Of a DNA stretch of 32,111 nt, positions 1 to 8,920 are shown piece by piece. Within the stretch, counting starts at the first letter, position 1, and every line of letters starts with the position of its first letter. Source of the stretch: Acidobacteria bacterium 28-1 (GTDB lineage: Bacteria > Acidobacteriota > Blastocatellia > Pyrinomonadales > Pyrinomonadaceae); assembly GCA_002050365.1 (NCBI GenBank), contig MWYZ01000106.1:1-32111 (forward strand), given 5' to 3'. The notes under the pieces were generated by a model. It was not told where the DNA came from and searched no databases. It worked only from the letters and a program-made list of their open reading frames with translations. The position numbers and the translations under genes were made by a program.

Positions 1-1338
1 GTGCGGGACAATTTTGTCTGGTGAACAGGTTTGCTCTGGTAAACGCCCCGACCTCAGGATGAGCGGGACCGGTTGCGGAAGGCTCGTCCCGATATGCGCC
101 GCGGAGCGTCACGATGAACGGATTGCTCTGTTTGCCCAACAAAATTGTGTCGCCGAACGCAAGCAGCAGACGGCGCGCGCTGGAATTATTTCGCGTTGAT
201 GGCAAACCTGCCGCCCCCGCATCCCTGAGGTACCCGTTGGTATAATTCACCTCCTGGACTAATTGATGACGTCCGAACTGCTCGTTCAGCTTAAAAAAGT
301 TCCGTATTTCGCGGCTGCGCGTTGGATTTTCGAACGGTGCCTCCTGGGCACGCAGCAGTCGGCCAACCTAAATAGCTCCGGGCGAAGTGCCGAGATTCGG
401 GTAATTAAAATCAATTACACGGTTCTCCGTGATCCGCTCCGACGAACCGAAAAAGAAAATCCTGTCCTTTATGATCGGACCGCCGCCCGCCAGACTATAG
501 TCAAATCTGCGAAGGTACGGCGCATCTGTCAGTGTTTCATCCAGGGAATTTACCGAATCGAAAGCTTCGTTGCGGTGAAAAAACGAGCCGACACCGTGAA
601 AACCATTGCCGCCGCTTTTGGTGATGACATTGACTACGGCTCCCGACGCCTGTCCGAATTCGGCTTTATACCCGGTCGTCAGTACTTGGAACTCGGCGAT
701 CGTCTCCTGGTTAAACTGAGCGGCAGCTCCGCCGTTAACAGTGTCCTTATTCGGCTGTCCGTCGATAAAAAAATTGTTATTGCCGCTCCGCTCGCCCAAC
801 ACAGGATTGGCCTCATCGGCGTCAGTGGCTTGCCGGTTGATGGCTACGCCAGGCACGAGCTGCAAAAGGTCGAGGTAGTCCCGCCCGTTGACGGGCAGGT
901 CTCTAATCTGCTGCGGGGTGACGGTCAAGCCCGTGGAAGACGCATTCGGTTCCAGCAATGGCAGCTCATTCGTGACGGTGACTACTCCTCCGACACCGCT
1001 TCCGACTTGTAGTTGGACATCTAAAGTCGCGACACGATTGAGCGTCAACTCGATGTTGGAGGTGCTGACAGCAAAGCCCGTCTGCGAAATCGTCACGGTG
1101 TAAGTTCCCGCAGGTAGTGCCGCGAGACGATAGATTCCTTCAGCATTAGTCGCCACATTGCGCTCCGTGGCAAGCGTCGTCCCGCTCGCCTTGACCTGTG
1201 CGCCGGCGATCACCGCGCCGTTAGTATCCGTCACGATTCCTTCAATGGTTGAAGTGGTAGTTTGTGCGGTTGCGCTTGAAGAAAAGCTAATGAACACAAA
1301 TAGGAGCACGAGCTAATAAAGTATTTAATTTTTCGCAT
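1..1338 (-). pseudogene. TonB-dependent receptor, carboxypeptidase-regulatory-like N-terminus (broken, partial)
   Basis: Outer-membrane TonB-dependent receptor of the acidobacterial Oar-like type; the C-terminal barrel lies beyond the left edge. After a signal-peptide-like start there is a carboxypeptidase-regulatory-like fold (IEGIVTDTNGAVIAGAQV), then a plug domain with the motifs LPVNGRDYLDLLQLVPG and FFIDGQPN. Two lesions are visible. First, the best start is the ATG at 1338-1336, with GAGAGG upstream and a Lys-rich n-region, but it is one base out of frame with the body, which otherwise would begin at a GTG at 1309 with no ribosome site. Second, an in-frame TAG at 370-368 interrupts the protein. 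The same frame then stays open to base 2 and reads receptor-like sequence (FFKLNEQFGRHQLVQEVNYT). CAG to TAG is the simplest change. Family assignment is firm. Whether the gene is truly dead or the assembly is wrong cannot be decided here. Confidence 0.8.
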
Positions 1339-1424
1339 TGTTTCTTTTACCTCTCAAAAACCTAAAATTAGAAATTAAAATTGCAGTGTTTCTTTTCCCC
1401 TTGCTTGTTCTCTATTTTCAACAA

Positions 1425-1448
1425 TTGACATTGGTAAACGATTGTCAA
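1425..1448. promoter_or_regulatory. inverted repeat upstream of the TonB receptor gene
   Basis: TTGACA (1425-1430) and TGTCAA (1443-1448) form a perfect 6-bp inverted repeat with a 12-base spacer, between the receptor gene and the end of the RpiR-family gene. It may be an operator, or two opposed -35 elements. No convincing -10 box follows on either strand, so the role is uncertain. Confidence 0.3.
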
Positions 1449-1501
1449 AACATCAATAAAGCCGTTCAATTGGACGCTGCTTGTGTTTAATCGTTCAACC
1501 T

Positions 1502-2497
1502 TTACCGAGTCTTTTGGTCGGAGTCTTCTCCCTGATACCAACGCGCTCCGCTGCTGTATTCTCTCTCGGTTTGTGCCAGCAGTTCGAGCGCGCGTTTAGG
1601 CTGAGTGTGGGCGCACGCCACGAGAATCGCGTTAATAGCTGCGACTGAAGCGACATACGAATCAATAAACGACGTGCGGGCAATCGAAGCAGTAATATAA
1701 TGATCGCAAAAACGCGCAATCGGCGTTTTATCGCCGTCGGTGATACCGAATGTCGGCACGTTTCGCCGCCGCGCTCGCTGCGCCGCTTCGACTGTTTCGC
1801 GCAAACCTTGACCGAAGCTAATCACTACGAGCAAATCTTTCTTGGTCATAATCCTAACTTTGTTTTGCACCACGCCAGTGCTGCCCGTCGGCGCTTCGGC
1901 ATCGCAACCCAACCGTACTAACCCGTAAGCGAGCGACATCGCCAGAGATGCTGCAAAATCTATCCCGACGACGACGATCCGGCGCGTCTGATGAATTTGC
2001 TTTACCAACTCGACAACTTTATTCACATCGAGACTGGTTTTGAGCGCGTTTAGATTCTCGAGGTCTTGATCGATGCTTTGATGAATGTAATCGGCGACGC
2101 TGCGGTTCTTTTGCGTAGCCGCCTTCATTGCCGTATAAGGCGTGATTTGCGTGACGAAATGATTACGCAAATCGTGTGCAAAATCGGCGAATTTTTGATA
2201 ACCCATCGCCTGAACGGTTCGCACAATCGTTGCCGAATCAACCCCGTAACGCCGTGCCATTTCGCGCGACGAGAGAAAAAATGTTTCGTGAGGTTCGGCT
2301 AAAATCTGACGCAACAAGCGTTGCCGACTTGCGCCGAGATTGGTTTGGGCTTCGATAAAGCGCATTTCAAGCGGCGTTTGCGCGTTCGCCGCAATCTGAC
2401 CTTCCGCTGAATTACTGCTGTTTTTAAAAGCAGCAACTGTTGCCGTGCCGTTAGTTTTCTGAATCCGGGCTTTTCTTGAACGAGTATTTTTCTCCAT
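1502..2497 (-). CDS. MurR/RpiR-family transcriptional regulator (HTH + SIS domain)
   Basis: A 331-residue DNA-binding regulator. After a low-complexity basic N-terminus of about 45 residues, an RpiR-type helix-turn-helix occupies roughly residues 50-125 (FFLSSREMARRYGVDSATIVRTVQAMGY). A sugar-isomerase (SIS) domain occupies roughly 150-290, with VVVGIDFAASLAMSLAYGL and the nucleotide/sugar-phosphate-binding type loop DLLVVISFGQGLRET. Family members such as MurR sense phosphosugars, for example MurNAc-6-phosphate. The gene is divergent from the D-aminoacylase/dipeptidase operon, and the shared intergenic region is rich in palindromes. A role controlling that operon and itself is therefore inferred; the effector is unknown. 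No strong Shine-Dalgarno precedes the ATG. Confidence 0.88.
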   Translation of the reverse strand: MEKNTRSRKARIQKTNGTATVAAFKNSSNSAEGQIAANAQTPLEMRFIEAQTNLGASRQRLLRQILAEPHETFFLSSREMARRYGVDSATIVRTVQAMGYQKFADFAHDLRNHFVTQITPYTAMKAATQKNRSVADYIHQSIDQDLENLNALKTSLDVNKVVELVKQIHQTRRIVVVGIDFAASLAMSLAYGLVRLGCDAEAPTGSTGVVQNKVRIMTKKDLLVVISFGQGLRETVEAAQRARRRNVPTFGITDGDKTPIARFCDHYITASIARTSFIDSYVASVAAINAILVACAHTQPKRALELLAQTEREYSSGARWYQGEDSDQKTR

Positions 2498-2613
2498 GTT
2501 TGATGCGCCCTTTAGTAATTAATTTGATGCGAATCTGTTTTCTGCCGAAAAACTATTGTTGCGCTCTTTGCGGTAAAAGCGCATGTTTAAAATTTTGAGA
2601 AAACTAAATTTCC

Positions 2614-2629
2614 TGCAATGATTGTTGCA
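2614..2629. promoter_or_regulatory. perfect inverted repeat TGCAA-N6-TTGCA
   Basis: Arms TGCAA (2614-2618) and TTGCA (2625-2629) flank TGATTG. The site lies just downstream of the predicted RpiR-gene promoter, in its leader, where a bound repressor would block transcription. It differs in sequence from the CAGCAATTG pair, so it need not bind the same protein. Confidence 0.35.
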
Positions 2630-2652
2630 TTTTTGTTTATGGCAGAAAAGAT

Positions 2653-2680
2653 ATTACACGTATTGATGCAATAATGTCAA
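2653..2680 (-). promoter_or_regulatory. sigma70-like promoter for the RpiR-family gene
   Basis: On the minus strand TTGACA (2680-2675) is followed after 16 bases by TGTAAT (2658-2653), a full -35 and a 5/6 match to the -10 consensus. The inverted repeat TATTGA (2661-2666) / TCAATA (2677-2682) overlaps it, suggesting control at the promoter itself. Confidence 0.5.
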
Positions 2681-2697
2681 TACAATATTACAAAAAA

Positions 2698-2744
2698 TTT
2701 ACAGCAATTGGTGTTTTCTGTTGACACCGTGCAGCAATTGCTGT
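2698..2744. promoter_or_regulatory. paired operator-like palindromes, 30 bp apart
   Basis: CAGCAATTGGTG (2702-2713) and the perfect palindrome CAGCAATTGCTG (2732-2743) are spaced exactly 30 bp, about three helical turns. The first copy extends leftward as TTTACAGC and the second rightward as GCTGTAAA, so together they suggest a 20-bp consensus of which each site keeps one extended half. The second copy fills the -35/-10 spacer of the plus-strand promoter, an arrangement typical of a repressor site. The RpiR-family protein encoded next door is the obvious candidate ligand. Confidence 0.55.
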
Positions 2745-2749
2745 AAAAA
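2721..2749 (+). promoter_or_regulatory. promoter of the D-aminoacylase/dipeptidase operon
   Basis: A perfect TTGACA (2721-2726), a 17-base spacer and TAAAAA (2744-2749, 4/6 match to TATAAT) point to transcription toward the gene at 2835. The spacer is occupied by the palindrome at 2732-2743. Confidence 0.5.
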
Positions 2750-2834
2750 TGATGTAATCACACGCACTATTTTAAACATTAAATCCGATATTAAATTTTG
2801 ATTTCGGGTTTGTGACAAACAAAGAGGGATACAA

Positions 2835-4535
2835 ATGAAAATGTTAACGCGTCGCTTTCTTATTTCGCTTTTGACGCTGGCGGTATTTTTGACTACAACA
2901 ATTTTCGCCCAAACCAATCCGCAAGTTTTTGACGTTTTGATTAAAAACGGCACTGTTTACGACGGCACGGGGCAGCCCGGAAAGCGGGTTGATGTCGGCA
3001 TTAGCGGCGATAAAATCGCGGCAATCGGCGATTTATCGAAAGCCAAATCGCAAACAATCATTGATGCCAAAAATCTGGCGGTGGCACCAGGTTTTGTCAA
3101 TATGCTGTCGTGGTCAACCGAATCTTTGATAGTTGACGGGCGTTCGCTCGGCGAATTAAAGCAAGGCGTGACCACGCAAATTATGGGCGAAGGCTGGTCA
3201 ATGGGACCGCTTAACGACCGTCTGAAAAAGCTGACGGTTGACGAGCAAGGCGACATCAAATACAGCATCGAGTGGACGACGCTCGCCGATTATTTGAAAT
3301 ATCTGGAGCGTCGCGGCGTTTCGCAAAACGTCGGTTCGTATATCGGCGCAACGACCATTCGGCAATACGTTTTAGGCGACGCGGACGTGCAGCCGACTCC
3401 GGCACAGCTTGAACAAATGCGCCAGCTTGTCCGCGACGAAATGCAGCACGGCGCGCTCGGCATCGGGACTTCCTTGATTTACGCGCCAGCCTTTTACGCC
3501 AAAACCGACGAGCTTATTGCGATGTGCAAAGTCGCCGCCGAATACAAAGGCAAATACATTTCGCATATGCGAAGCGAAGGCAATCAACTTGTCGAAGGCG
3601 TGGAAGAATTGATTCGCATCAGCCGCGAGGCGAAAATTCCCGCCGAGATTTATCATCTGAAAGCTGCCGGACGAGAGAATTGGGGGAAAATGGATACGGT
3701 TATCGCAATGATTGAAAAAGCGAGACGCGAAGGCTTGAAAATCACCGCCGATATGTACACTTATCCGGCGGGCGCGACCGGCTTGGACGCCTCCATGCCG
3801 CCGTGGGTTTTGGACGGCGGTTACGAAGCTGCTTTCAAACGACTTGCCGACCCGGAAACGCGCAAAAAAATTGCAAAGGAAATCACGACACCGACCGACA
3901 AATGGGAGAATTTATATCTCGCCGCCGGTTCGCCCGACCGCGTTTTGTTCAGCGATTTCAAATCTGAAAAACTAAAACCGCTCATCGGCAAAACTCTCGC
4001 GGAAGTTTCAAAGATGCGCGGCACTTCGCCCGAAGAAACGATTATGAATTTGGTCTTGGAAGACCGCTCGCGTGTCGGAACGATTTACTTTTTAATGTCG
4101 GAAGAAAACATCAAAAAGCAAATCAAATTGCCGTTCGTCTCCTTCGGCTCGGACGCGGCTTCGATGGCGACTGAAGGCGTGTTTCTGAAAAACTCGGCGC
4201 ACCCGCGCTCTTACGGTAATTTCGCGCGGCTTTTGGGAAAATACGTCCGCGAAGAACGAGTAATTTCGCTCGCCGAAGCCGTCAGGCGTTTATCGGGTTT
4301 GCCCGCGACGAATTTAGGTTTGGACAAACGCGGATTTTTGAAGAAAGGAATGTTCGCGGACATCGTAATTTTCGACCCGAACACAATTGCCGACCGCGCG
4401 ACATTTGAAAAGCCGCATCAATACGCCGTCGGCGTGCGCGACGTTTTCGTCAATGGCGCGCAGGTTTTGAAAAACGGCGAACATACGGGAGCGAAACCGG
4501 GACGCGCCATTTGGGGACCGGGCAAAGTTAAATAA
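2835..4535 (+). CDS. exported D-aminoacylase-like amidohydrolase (N-acyl-D-amino-acid deacylase family)
   Basis: A 566-residue metal hydrolase expected to release D-amino acids from N-acyl-D-amino acids in the periplasm. A signal peptide covers residues 1-25, ending TTIFAQ. The amidohydrolase fold begins at FDVLIKNGTVYDGTG, and candidate metal or catalytic residues are H244 (YISHMRSEG), H274 (EIYHLKAAG) and D440 (SFGSDAAS). The family motif HPRSYGNF is at 457-464. The usual metal-binding HxH after PGF is replaced by PGFVNMLSW (residues 86-93), and the usual Cys of the GNCGFS-type motif is replaced in GEGWSMGP (118-125). The metal site must therefore differ from textbook D-aminoacylase. Ribosome site AGAGGG lies 7 bases before the ATG. 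It heads an operon with the dipeptidase fusion 27 bases downstream. Family is secure; exact substrate is not. Confidence 0.82.
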   Translation: MKMLTRRFLISLLTLAVFLTTTIFAQTNPQVFDVLIKNGTVYDGTGQPGKRVDVGISGDKIAAIGDLSKAKSQTIIDAKNLAVAPGFVNMLSWSTESLIVDGRSLGELKQGVTTQIMGEGWSMGPLNDRLKKLTVDEQGDIKYSIEWTTLADYLKYLERRGVSQNVGSYIGATTIRQYVLGDADVQPTPAQLEQMRQLVRDEMQHGALGIGTSLIYAPAFYAKTDELIAMCKVAAEYKGKYISHMRSEGNQLVEGVEELIRISREAKIPAEIYHLKAAGRENWGKMDTVIAMIEKARREGLKITADMYTYPAGATGLDASMPPWVLDGGYEAAFKRLADPETRKKIAKEITTPTDKWENLYLAAGSPDRVLFSDFKSEKLKPLIGKTLAEVSKMRGTSPEETIMNLVLEDRSRVGTIYFLMSEENIKKQIKLPFVSFGSDAASMATEGVFLKNSAHPRSYGNFARLLGKYVREERVISLAEAVRRLSGLPATNLGLDKRGFLKKGMFADIVIFDPNTIADRATFEKPHQYAVGVRDVFVNGAQVLKNGEHTGAKPGRAIWGPGKVK

Positions 4536-4562
4536 ACTTGTGTTTGAAAAGGAGCGAGCGAA

Positions 4563-6971
4563 ATGCCATTAAAATTAAAACTGCGTAAAAAATTTATCTT
4601 CAGTTTAGCGACGACGCTGATTTTAAGTTCAGCTTTTTCCTATTTTCCTTTTGTTAGCCGCGCTCAACTTGTTAATCAAGCAAACGCAAATAACCTCGCT
4701 TCGCAGCAGAAATATCGGGCGACGATTGCGATGCTCGACGCATTCATTCGCCGTGAGTTGGAAGACAAGAATCTACCGGGGATGGCGATTGCGTTGGTTG
4801 AGGATCAGCAAATCGTCTGGCAGCAGGGATACGGCTTTTCCGACCCCAAAGCGAAAACGCCCATCAACGCCGACACCGTTTTCCGCGTCGGTTCGGTTTC
4901 CAAACTTTTCACCGACATCGCCGTGATGCAGCAAGTCGAGCGCGGCAAAATAGATTTAGACGCGCCTGTGACAAATTATCTATCCGATTTCCAGCCGCGT
5001 AATTCTTTTGGCAAACCCGTTACTTTGCGGCAATTAATGTCGCATCGCGCCGGACTTGTGCGCGAGCCGCCCGTGGGAAGTTATTTTGATTCGAGCAATC
5101 CGACGCTCGGCGAAACCATCAAAAGCCTTAATCAAACCGCGCTTGTTTATGCGCCGGAAACACGCACCAAATACTCGAATGCCGGGATTGCGGCGGTCGG
5201 CTATGTGCTGGAAAAAACGCAGAAACAACCGTTCGCCGATTATCTCAAACGCTCTTTACTCGAACCGCTCGGTATGAAACAAAGTGGTTTCAAACCGACC
5301 GCGGAAATTACAAAAAATTTGGCGCGAGCGCGGATGTGGACTGTTTTTGGAAAAACGTTTGATGCTCCCGTCTTTGAACTCGGCATCGCGCCAGCCGGAA
5401 GTATGTATACGACGACCGGCGATTTGGCGCGTTTTGCCAGCGCGCTCTTCGCCGCCGATAATAATTCGCCCGGTTCAATTTTGAAAAAAGCCACGCTCGA
5501 ACAAATGTGGATGCTGCAATTTGCCGCGCCCAATCAGAAAAGCGGATTCGGTCTGGGATTTTCTCTGTCGGAACTTGAAGGGCATCGCAAAGTCGGACAC
5601 GGCGGAGCGATTTACGGTTTTTCCACACAACTCAGCGTCCTGCCCGACGACAAACTCGGCGTAATCATCGTCGCCACCGAAGATTTTTCAAACGGCGTAA
5701 CCTCGCGCATTGCCGATGTCGCATTACAAGCGATGCTTGCCGAGCGGGAAAACAAATCAATTCCGCAACCGGAAATCACTGCGCCGATTGATTCTAATTT
5801 CGCCAAAAAAACTGCCGGACGGTATGCGAGCGGCGATAAAGCGATTGATTTAATCGAGCGCGGCGGCAATCTTTCGATTTTGAATGGCGGATTTCAAGCG
5901 CGTCTTCGCTCGCTCGGCGGAGCGTTGGTGGTTGACGACAAATTTGCGTTTGGCACGCGCGTCGTTCCAAGTTCTGACGGCAATAGCATCACCGTCGGCA
6001 ATGAAATTTTCAAGCGGGATTCAAACGGCAAACCCGCACCCGTGCCGGATAAATGGCGCGCTCTTGTTGGGGAATATGGTCCCGATTACGACACGCTTTA
6101 CATTTTTGAACGCGACGGCAAATTGTGGGCGTTGATTGAGCAATTCGAGTTTGACCCGCTTGAACAAGTGTCCGAAAATGTTTTCAATTTTCCGAAAAGC
6201 GGTCTTTACGACGGCGAACAACTTATTTTCACGCGCGATAAAAGCGGACGAGCGACTCAAGCGGTCGCCGCCAACGTTACCTTCAAACGCCGTCAAGTCG
6301 GACCGGAAGAAGGCGCGCAACAGTTACGCATTCAGCCTTTGCGTCCCGTCAGCGAGTTAATAAAAGAAGCACTTCAATCACAGCCACCGAAAGAAACCGG
6401 CGATTTTCGTCTGACGGATTTGGTTGAATTAACCAAGCTCGACCCGACCATCAAACTCGAAATTCGCTACGCGACGACCGAGAATTTTGCCGGCACTGTT
6501 TTTTACTCGCAGGCGCGGGCGTTTATGCAGCGTCCGGCGGCGGAAGCCGTCGTCCGCGTCAATCGAAAGCTGCGCGACCAGGGTTACGGCTTGCTTGTCC
6601 ACGACGCTTACCGTCCATGGTATGTAACCAAGGTCTTCTGGGACGCAATGCCCGATGATAAAAAGATTTTCGTCGCCGACCCGTCACAAGGCTCACGCCA
6701 CAATCGCGGCGCGGCGGTTGATTTAACGCTTTACGATTTAAAAACCGGCAAGCCCATAGAAATGGTCAGTACGTATGACGAGACGACCGACCGCGCTTAC
6801 CCGGATTATCCCGGCGGAACTGATTTGCAGCGCTGGCATCAGAAACTTCTGCGCGATTCGATGGAATCCGAAGGCTTTACCGTCTTTGAAGCTGAATGGT
6901 GGCATTTTGATTATCAGGACTGGCGCAGTTATAGAATTGGAAAAGCGCGCTTTGAAGACATCGCTAAGTAG
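4563..6971 (+). CDS. serine hydrolase (beta-lactamase/PBP-like) fused to VanX-type D-Ala-D-Ala dipeptidase
   Basis: An 802-residue exported two-enzyme fusion. After a signal-like segment (residues 1-34) comes a class C beta-lactamase/D-alanyl carboxypeptidase fold. It has the nucleophile motif SVSK (111-114), YSN (204-206) and HGG (346-348). A linker domain of about 400-600, resembling the C-terminal domains of such hydrolases, follows. The last ~190 residues are a peptidase M15D (VanX/DdpX) domain: R684 in DAYRPW, the zinc motif S711-x-H713-x3-G-x-A-x-D720, and E778-W-W-H781. All key residues of both enzymes are present. The inferred job is trimming D-Ala-containing peptides and splitting D-Ala-D-Ala to free D-alanine, matching the upstream D-aminoacylase and the convergent permease. 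AGGAG precedes the ATG. The stop codon overlaps the permease 3' end by 8 bases. Confidence 0.85.
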   Translation: MPLKLKLRKKFIFSLATTLILSSAFSYFPFVSRAQLVNQANANNLASQQKYRATIAMLDAFIRRELEDKNLPGMAIALVEDQQIVWQQGYGFSDPKAKTPINADTVFRVGSVSKLFTDIAVMQQVERGKIDLDAPVTNYLSDFQPRNSFGKPVTLRQLMSHRAGLVREPPVGSYFDSSNPTLGETIKSLNQTALVYAPETRTKYSNAGIAAVGYVLEKTQKQPFADYLKRSLLEPLGMKQSGFKPTAEITKNLARARMWTVFGKTFDAPVFELGIAPAGSMYTTTGDLARFASALFAADNNSPGSILKKATLEQMWMLQFAAPNQKSGFGLGFSLSELEGHRKVGHGGAIYGFSTQLSVLPDDKLGVIIVATEDFSNGVTSRIADVALQAMLAERENKSIPQPEITAPIDSNFAKKTAGRYASGDKAIDLIERGGNLSILNGGFQARLRSLGGALVVDDKFAFGTRVVPSSDGNSITVGNEIFKRDSNGKPAPVPDKWRALVGEYGPDYDTLYIFERDGKLWALIEQFEFDPLEQVSENVFNFPKSGLYDGEQLIFTRDKSGRATQAVAANVTFKRRQVGPEEGAQQLRIQPLRPVSELIKEALQSQPPKETGDFRLTDLVELTKLDPTIKLEIRYATTENFAGTVFYSQARAFMQRPAAEAVVRVNRKLRDQGYGLLVHDAYRPWYVTKVFWDAMPDDKKIFVADPSQGSRHNRGAAVDLTLYDLKTGKPIEMVSTYDETTDRAYPDYPGGTDLQRWHQKLLRDSMESEGFTVFEAEWWHFDYQDWRSYRIGKARFEDIAK

Positions 6972-8352
6972 ACTTTGAGCGAAAATAAAAATAAACCGGC
7001 AAACCGAGAGCAATCAAAAATAATCCGACTGCGGCTTCGAGCGGGTTAGTTTGCAACGTATTTACCAGCAGCCAAAGCCCGACGAGAATAAAAATTAACG
7101 GCGTGACCGGATAGCCGAGCGTTTTGTAGGGTCTTTCGGCTTCGGGCATTTTGCGGCGCAGGACGAAAACGGCGGAAGTAGTCAGAACATAGAAAATCCA
7201 CGCTGCAAAAACCGCATAATTGGTTAGTTGGTCGAATGTGCCGAGCAATGCCAGAGCGCTCGCCCAAATCGCCTGAATGACGATTGACCGCACCGGAACG
7301 CGGGTGGCTTCGCTGAGAGCGGCTATTTTTTCCGGGAAAAGTCCGTCTTTCGCCATCGCGTAAGGCACACGCGAGTTAGTCAAAATCGTGCCGTTCAGCG
7401 CACCGATGATCGAAAACATAATCGCAATGGTGACAAAAGTCGCACCGGTCGAGCCTAAAAACGTGGCGACGGCTCTCGTTGCCACCGGAGAGCCGATATT
7501 CGCCGCGGCGATTTCATTAACCGGCAGCGCGTGAAAATACGCTAAATTAGTCAGCAGATAAATCGCCAGAATGATGAGCGAGCCGAAAATCAAGGCTCGC
7601 GGCACGTTTCTGCCGGGTTGCTCGATTTCACCAGCCGCCATCGGCATATTATTCCAGCCCTCATAAGCCCACAAAGCCGCCAGCATCGCCGCACCGAATG
7701 CCTGAATGACAGTCAGGTTTTGCGTGCGGAATTCGCTGGAAAGCTGCTCCCAACTCACGCCCGGAGTGAACAGATAAACGCCTGCGATGATGATAACGAA
7801 ACCAAAAACCTTGCTTGCGGTGAGAATCGTCTGGGTGCGTCCGCCTAAAACAACGCCGCCGCAGTTGATTGCAGAAAAAACGGCGATAACTAAAACCGCG
7901 ACGATTTGCGCCCAGCCGAATTGCCAGACGAATTCGCCGCCGAACAGTTGGAAAGAGGTTTTATACCACGGCGCATTTAAGCCGAACAACGCGGTAAAGA
8001 AAATGGCAAAACCGGCGGCAAGCGCGGCAATCGAGCCGGTCGCGCCGACGGCAAAGCGCATCCAGCCAAAGAGAAAGGCGGGCAAATCGCCGTAAGCCGC
8101 CCGCAAATAGACGTAATCGCCGCCCGCTTTCGGAAGCATTCCGCCGAGTTCGGCGTAAGTCAGCGCACCGGCGAGCGACAGAAGTCCAGCCGCGACCCAA
8201 ACCAGCAAAACAATTTCGGGCGAGCCGACCTGCTGCGTCATCACGGTAGTTTTCAGAAAAATTCCCGTGCCGATAACCGTGCCGACGACGAGCGAAATTG
8301 CCCCCGTCAATTTCAAACCGCGAACGAGGTGCGGAGTTTCATCTGGTTTCAT
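6964..8352 (-). CDS. APC-family amino acid permease
   Basis: A 462-residue inner-membrane amino-acid/polyamine/organocation transporter with about 12 hydrophobic segments. The first segment carries the family signature [19 protein letters not shown] (TM1, with the broken-helix GTGIF). Later segments include [19 protein letters not shown] and an [24 protein letters not shown] loop typical of the L-type/APC branch. It probably imports a neutral amino acid by proton or sodium symport. Convergent with the D-Ala dipeptidase fusion (3' ends overlap by 8 bases), it is a plausible uptake route for released amino acids, but that link is only inferred from position. Confidence 0.88.
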   Translation of the reverse strand: MKPDETPHLVRGLKLTGAISLVVGTVIGTGIFLKTTVMTQQVGSPEIVLLVWVAAGLLSLAGALTYAELGGMLPKAGGDYVYLRAAYGDLPAFLFGWMRFAVGATGSIAALAAGFAIFFTALFGLNAPWYKTSFQLFGGEFVWQFGWAQIVAVLVIAVFSAINCGGVVLGGRTQTILTASKVFGFVIIIAGVYLFTPGVSWEQLSSEFRTQNLTVIQAFGAAMLAALWAYEGWNNMPMAAGEIEQPGRNVPRALIFGSLIILAIYLLTNLAYFHALPVNEIAAANIGSPVATRAVATFLGSTGATFVTIAIMFSIIGALNGTILTNSRVPYAMAKDGLFPEKIAALSEATRVPVRSIVIQAIWASALALLGTFDQLTNYAVFAAWIFYVLTTSAVFVLRRKMPEAERPYKTLGYPVTPLIFILVGLWLLVNTLQTNPLEAAVGLFLIALGLPVYFYFRSKST

Positions 8353-8706
8353 TTTTTAAACTTACTGTAAATATATTTCAAAGGAATGTTGGGTTAGATA
8401 GTAAAATTTACCATCTAAAGTGCCTTTTATCTGAAACATACACAAGAAATTGTAATTTTTGAATTTAATAAGTGGAAATAATACATTGTAAAACTTCAAA
8501 ATGAAAGCGATTGTTTTTCGCATCGTATTCGATGCGCGCTTTCTTCGAGCAAAATTAAATCTTTCGGATTCATCAGCGAACTCCTTCCGCGCTCAAAAAA
8601 GCGAATTCCGGTAATTACCGCCAGAGTCAAAGGCTCAAATAAAAAAGACGACAAAAAGTAAAATTTTTTATCTATCACATTTCACAATTAGCACAATGTT
8701 TCAGTT
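8353..8706. other. 354-bp AT-rich intergenic region
   Basis: No convincing gene. It contains the inverted repeat at 8394-8418 upstream of the permease and a perfect hairpin CGCATCG-TATT-CGATGCG (8519-8536) not followed by a T-run. A 60-codon open frame on the minus strand (8496-8678) resembles nothing recognisable and was not called. Confidence 0.5.
8394..8418. promoter_or_regulatory. 25-bp inverted repeat upstream of the permease gene
   Basis: TTAGATAGTAAA (8394-8405) and TTTACCATCTAA (8407-8418) are complementary except for one mismatch, around a central A. It lies 42 bases before the permease start, where an operator would sit. It could also form an RNA hairpin in the leader. Confidence 0.4.
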
Positions 8707-8904
8707 ATGGCAATCAAAAAATTTTACAGTAGCAAAGCAAAAGCCGGTTGGAAATACGATGAAAGGCAAAAGAAATTCTGGTCGTGGGGCTTCGATATTC
8801 GTCTGGAAAACGGCAGCCGGAAACGCGAATCAAGCTTCGGTTCACGTCAGTTAGCAGAAACTGCCGTGGCGAGAATCCGGGCGCGGAAATGTTCAAAAAT
8901 TTAA
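8707..8904 (+). CDS. small protein resembling the arm DNA-binding domain of a tyrosine integrase
   Basis: A 65-residue basic protein with a compact beta-rich pattern (WKYDERQKKFWSWGFDIRL, then FGSRQLAETAVARIR). It matches the layout of integrase N-terminal arm-binding domains, where a three-strand sheet is followed by a helix. Nothing of the core-binding or catalytic domains follows, so it is either a decayed integrase or a stand-alone DNA-binding protein. No clear ribosome site. It marks the left side of the accessory stretch that includes the toxin-antitoxin pair. Confidence 0.5.
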   Translation: MAIKKFYSSKAKAGWKYDERQKKFWSWGFDIRLENGSRKRESSFGSRQLAETAVARIRARKCSKI

Positions 8905-8920
8905 TAACGAAAGATTGAAA

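Larger units (their letters stand above)
2498..2834. other. 337-bp divergent intergenic region with promoters and palindromes
   Basis: No gene is seen here. The region holds the paired CAGCAATTG palindromes (2702-2743), a plus-strand promoter (2721-2749) and a minus-strand promoter (2653-2680). It also holds the inverted repeats TGCAA-N6-TTGCA (2614-2629) and TATTGA-N10-TCAATA (2661-2682). The plus-strand leader before the D-aminoacylase ATG ends with the ribosome site AGAGGG at about 2824-2828. Confidence 0.7.

Noticed and set aside
263..1012. Long plus-strand open frame opposite the TonB receptor
   Set aside because: It is the antisense of a recognisable receptor and has no family resemblance or ribosome site.
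8519..8536. Perfect CGCATCG/CGATGCG hairpin as a terminator
   Set aside because: No T-run on either side in the right direction, and no gene ending next to it.
8496..8678. 60-codon minus-strand frame in the intergenic region before the integrase-like gene
   Set aside because: No ribosome site, no recognisable domain and a composition that fits chance; noted only as intergenic.
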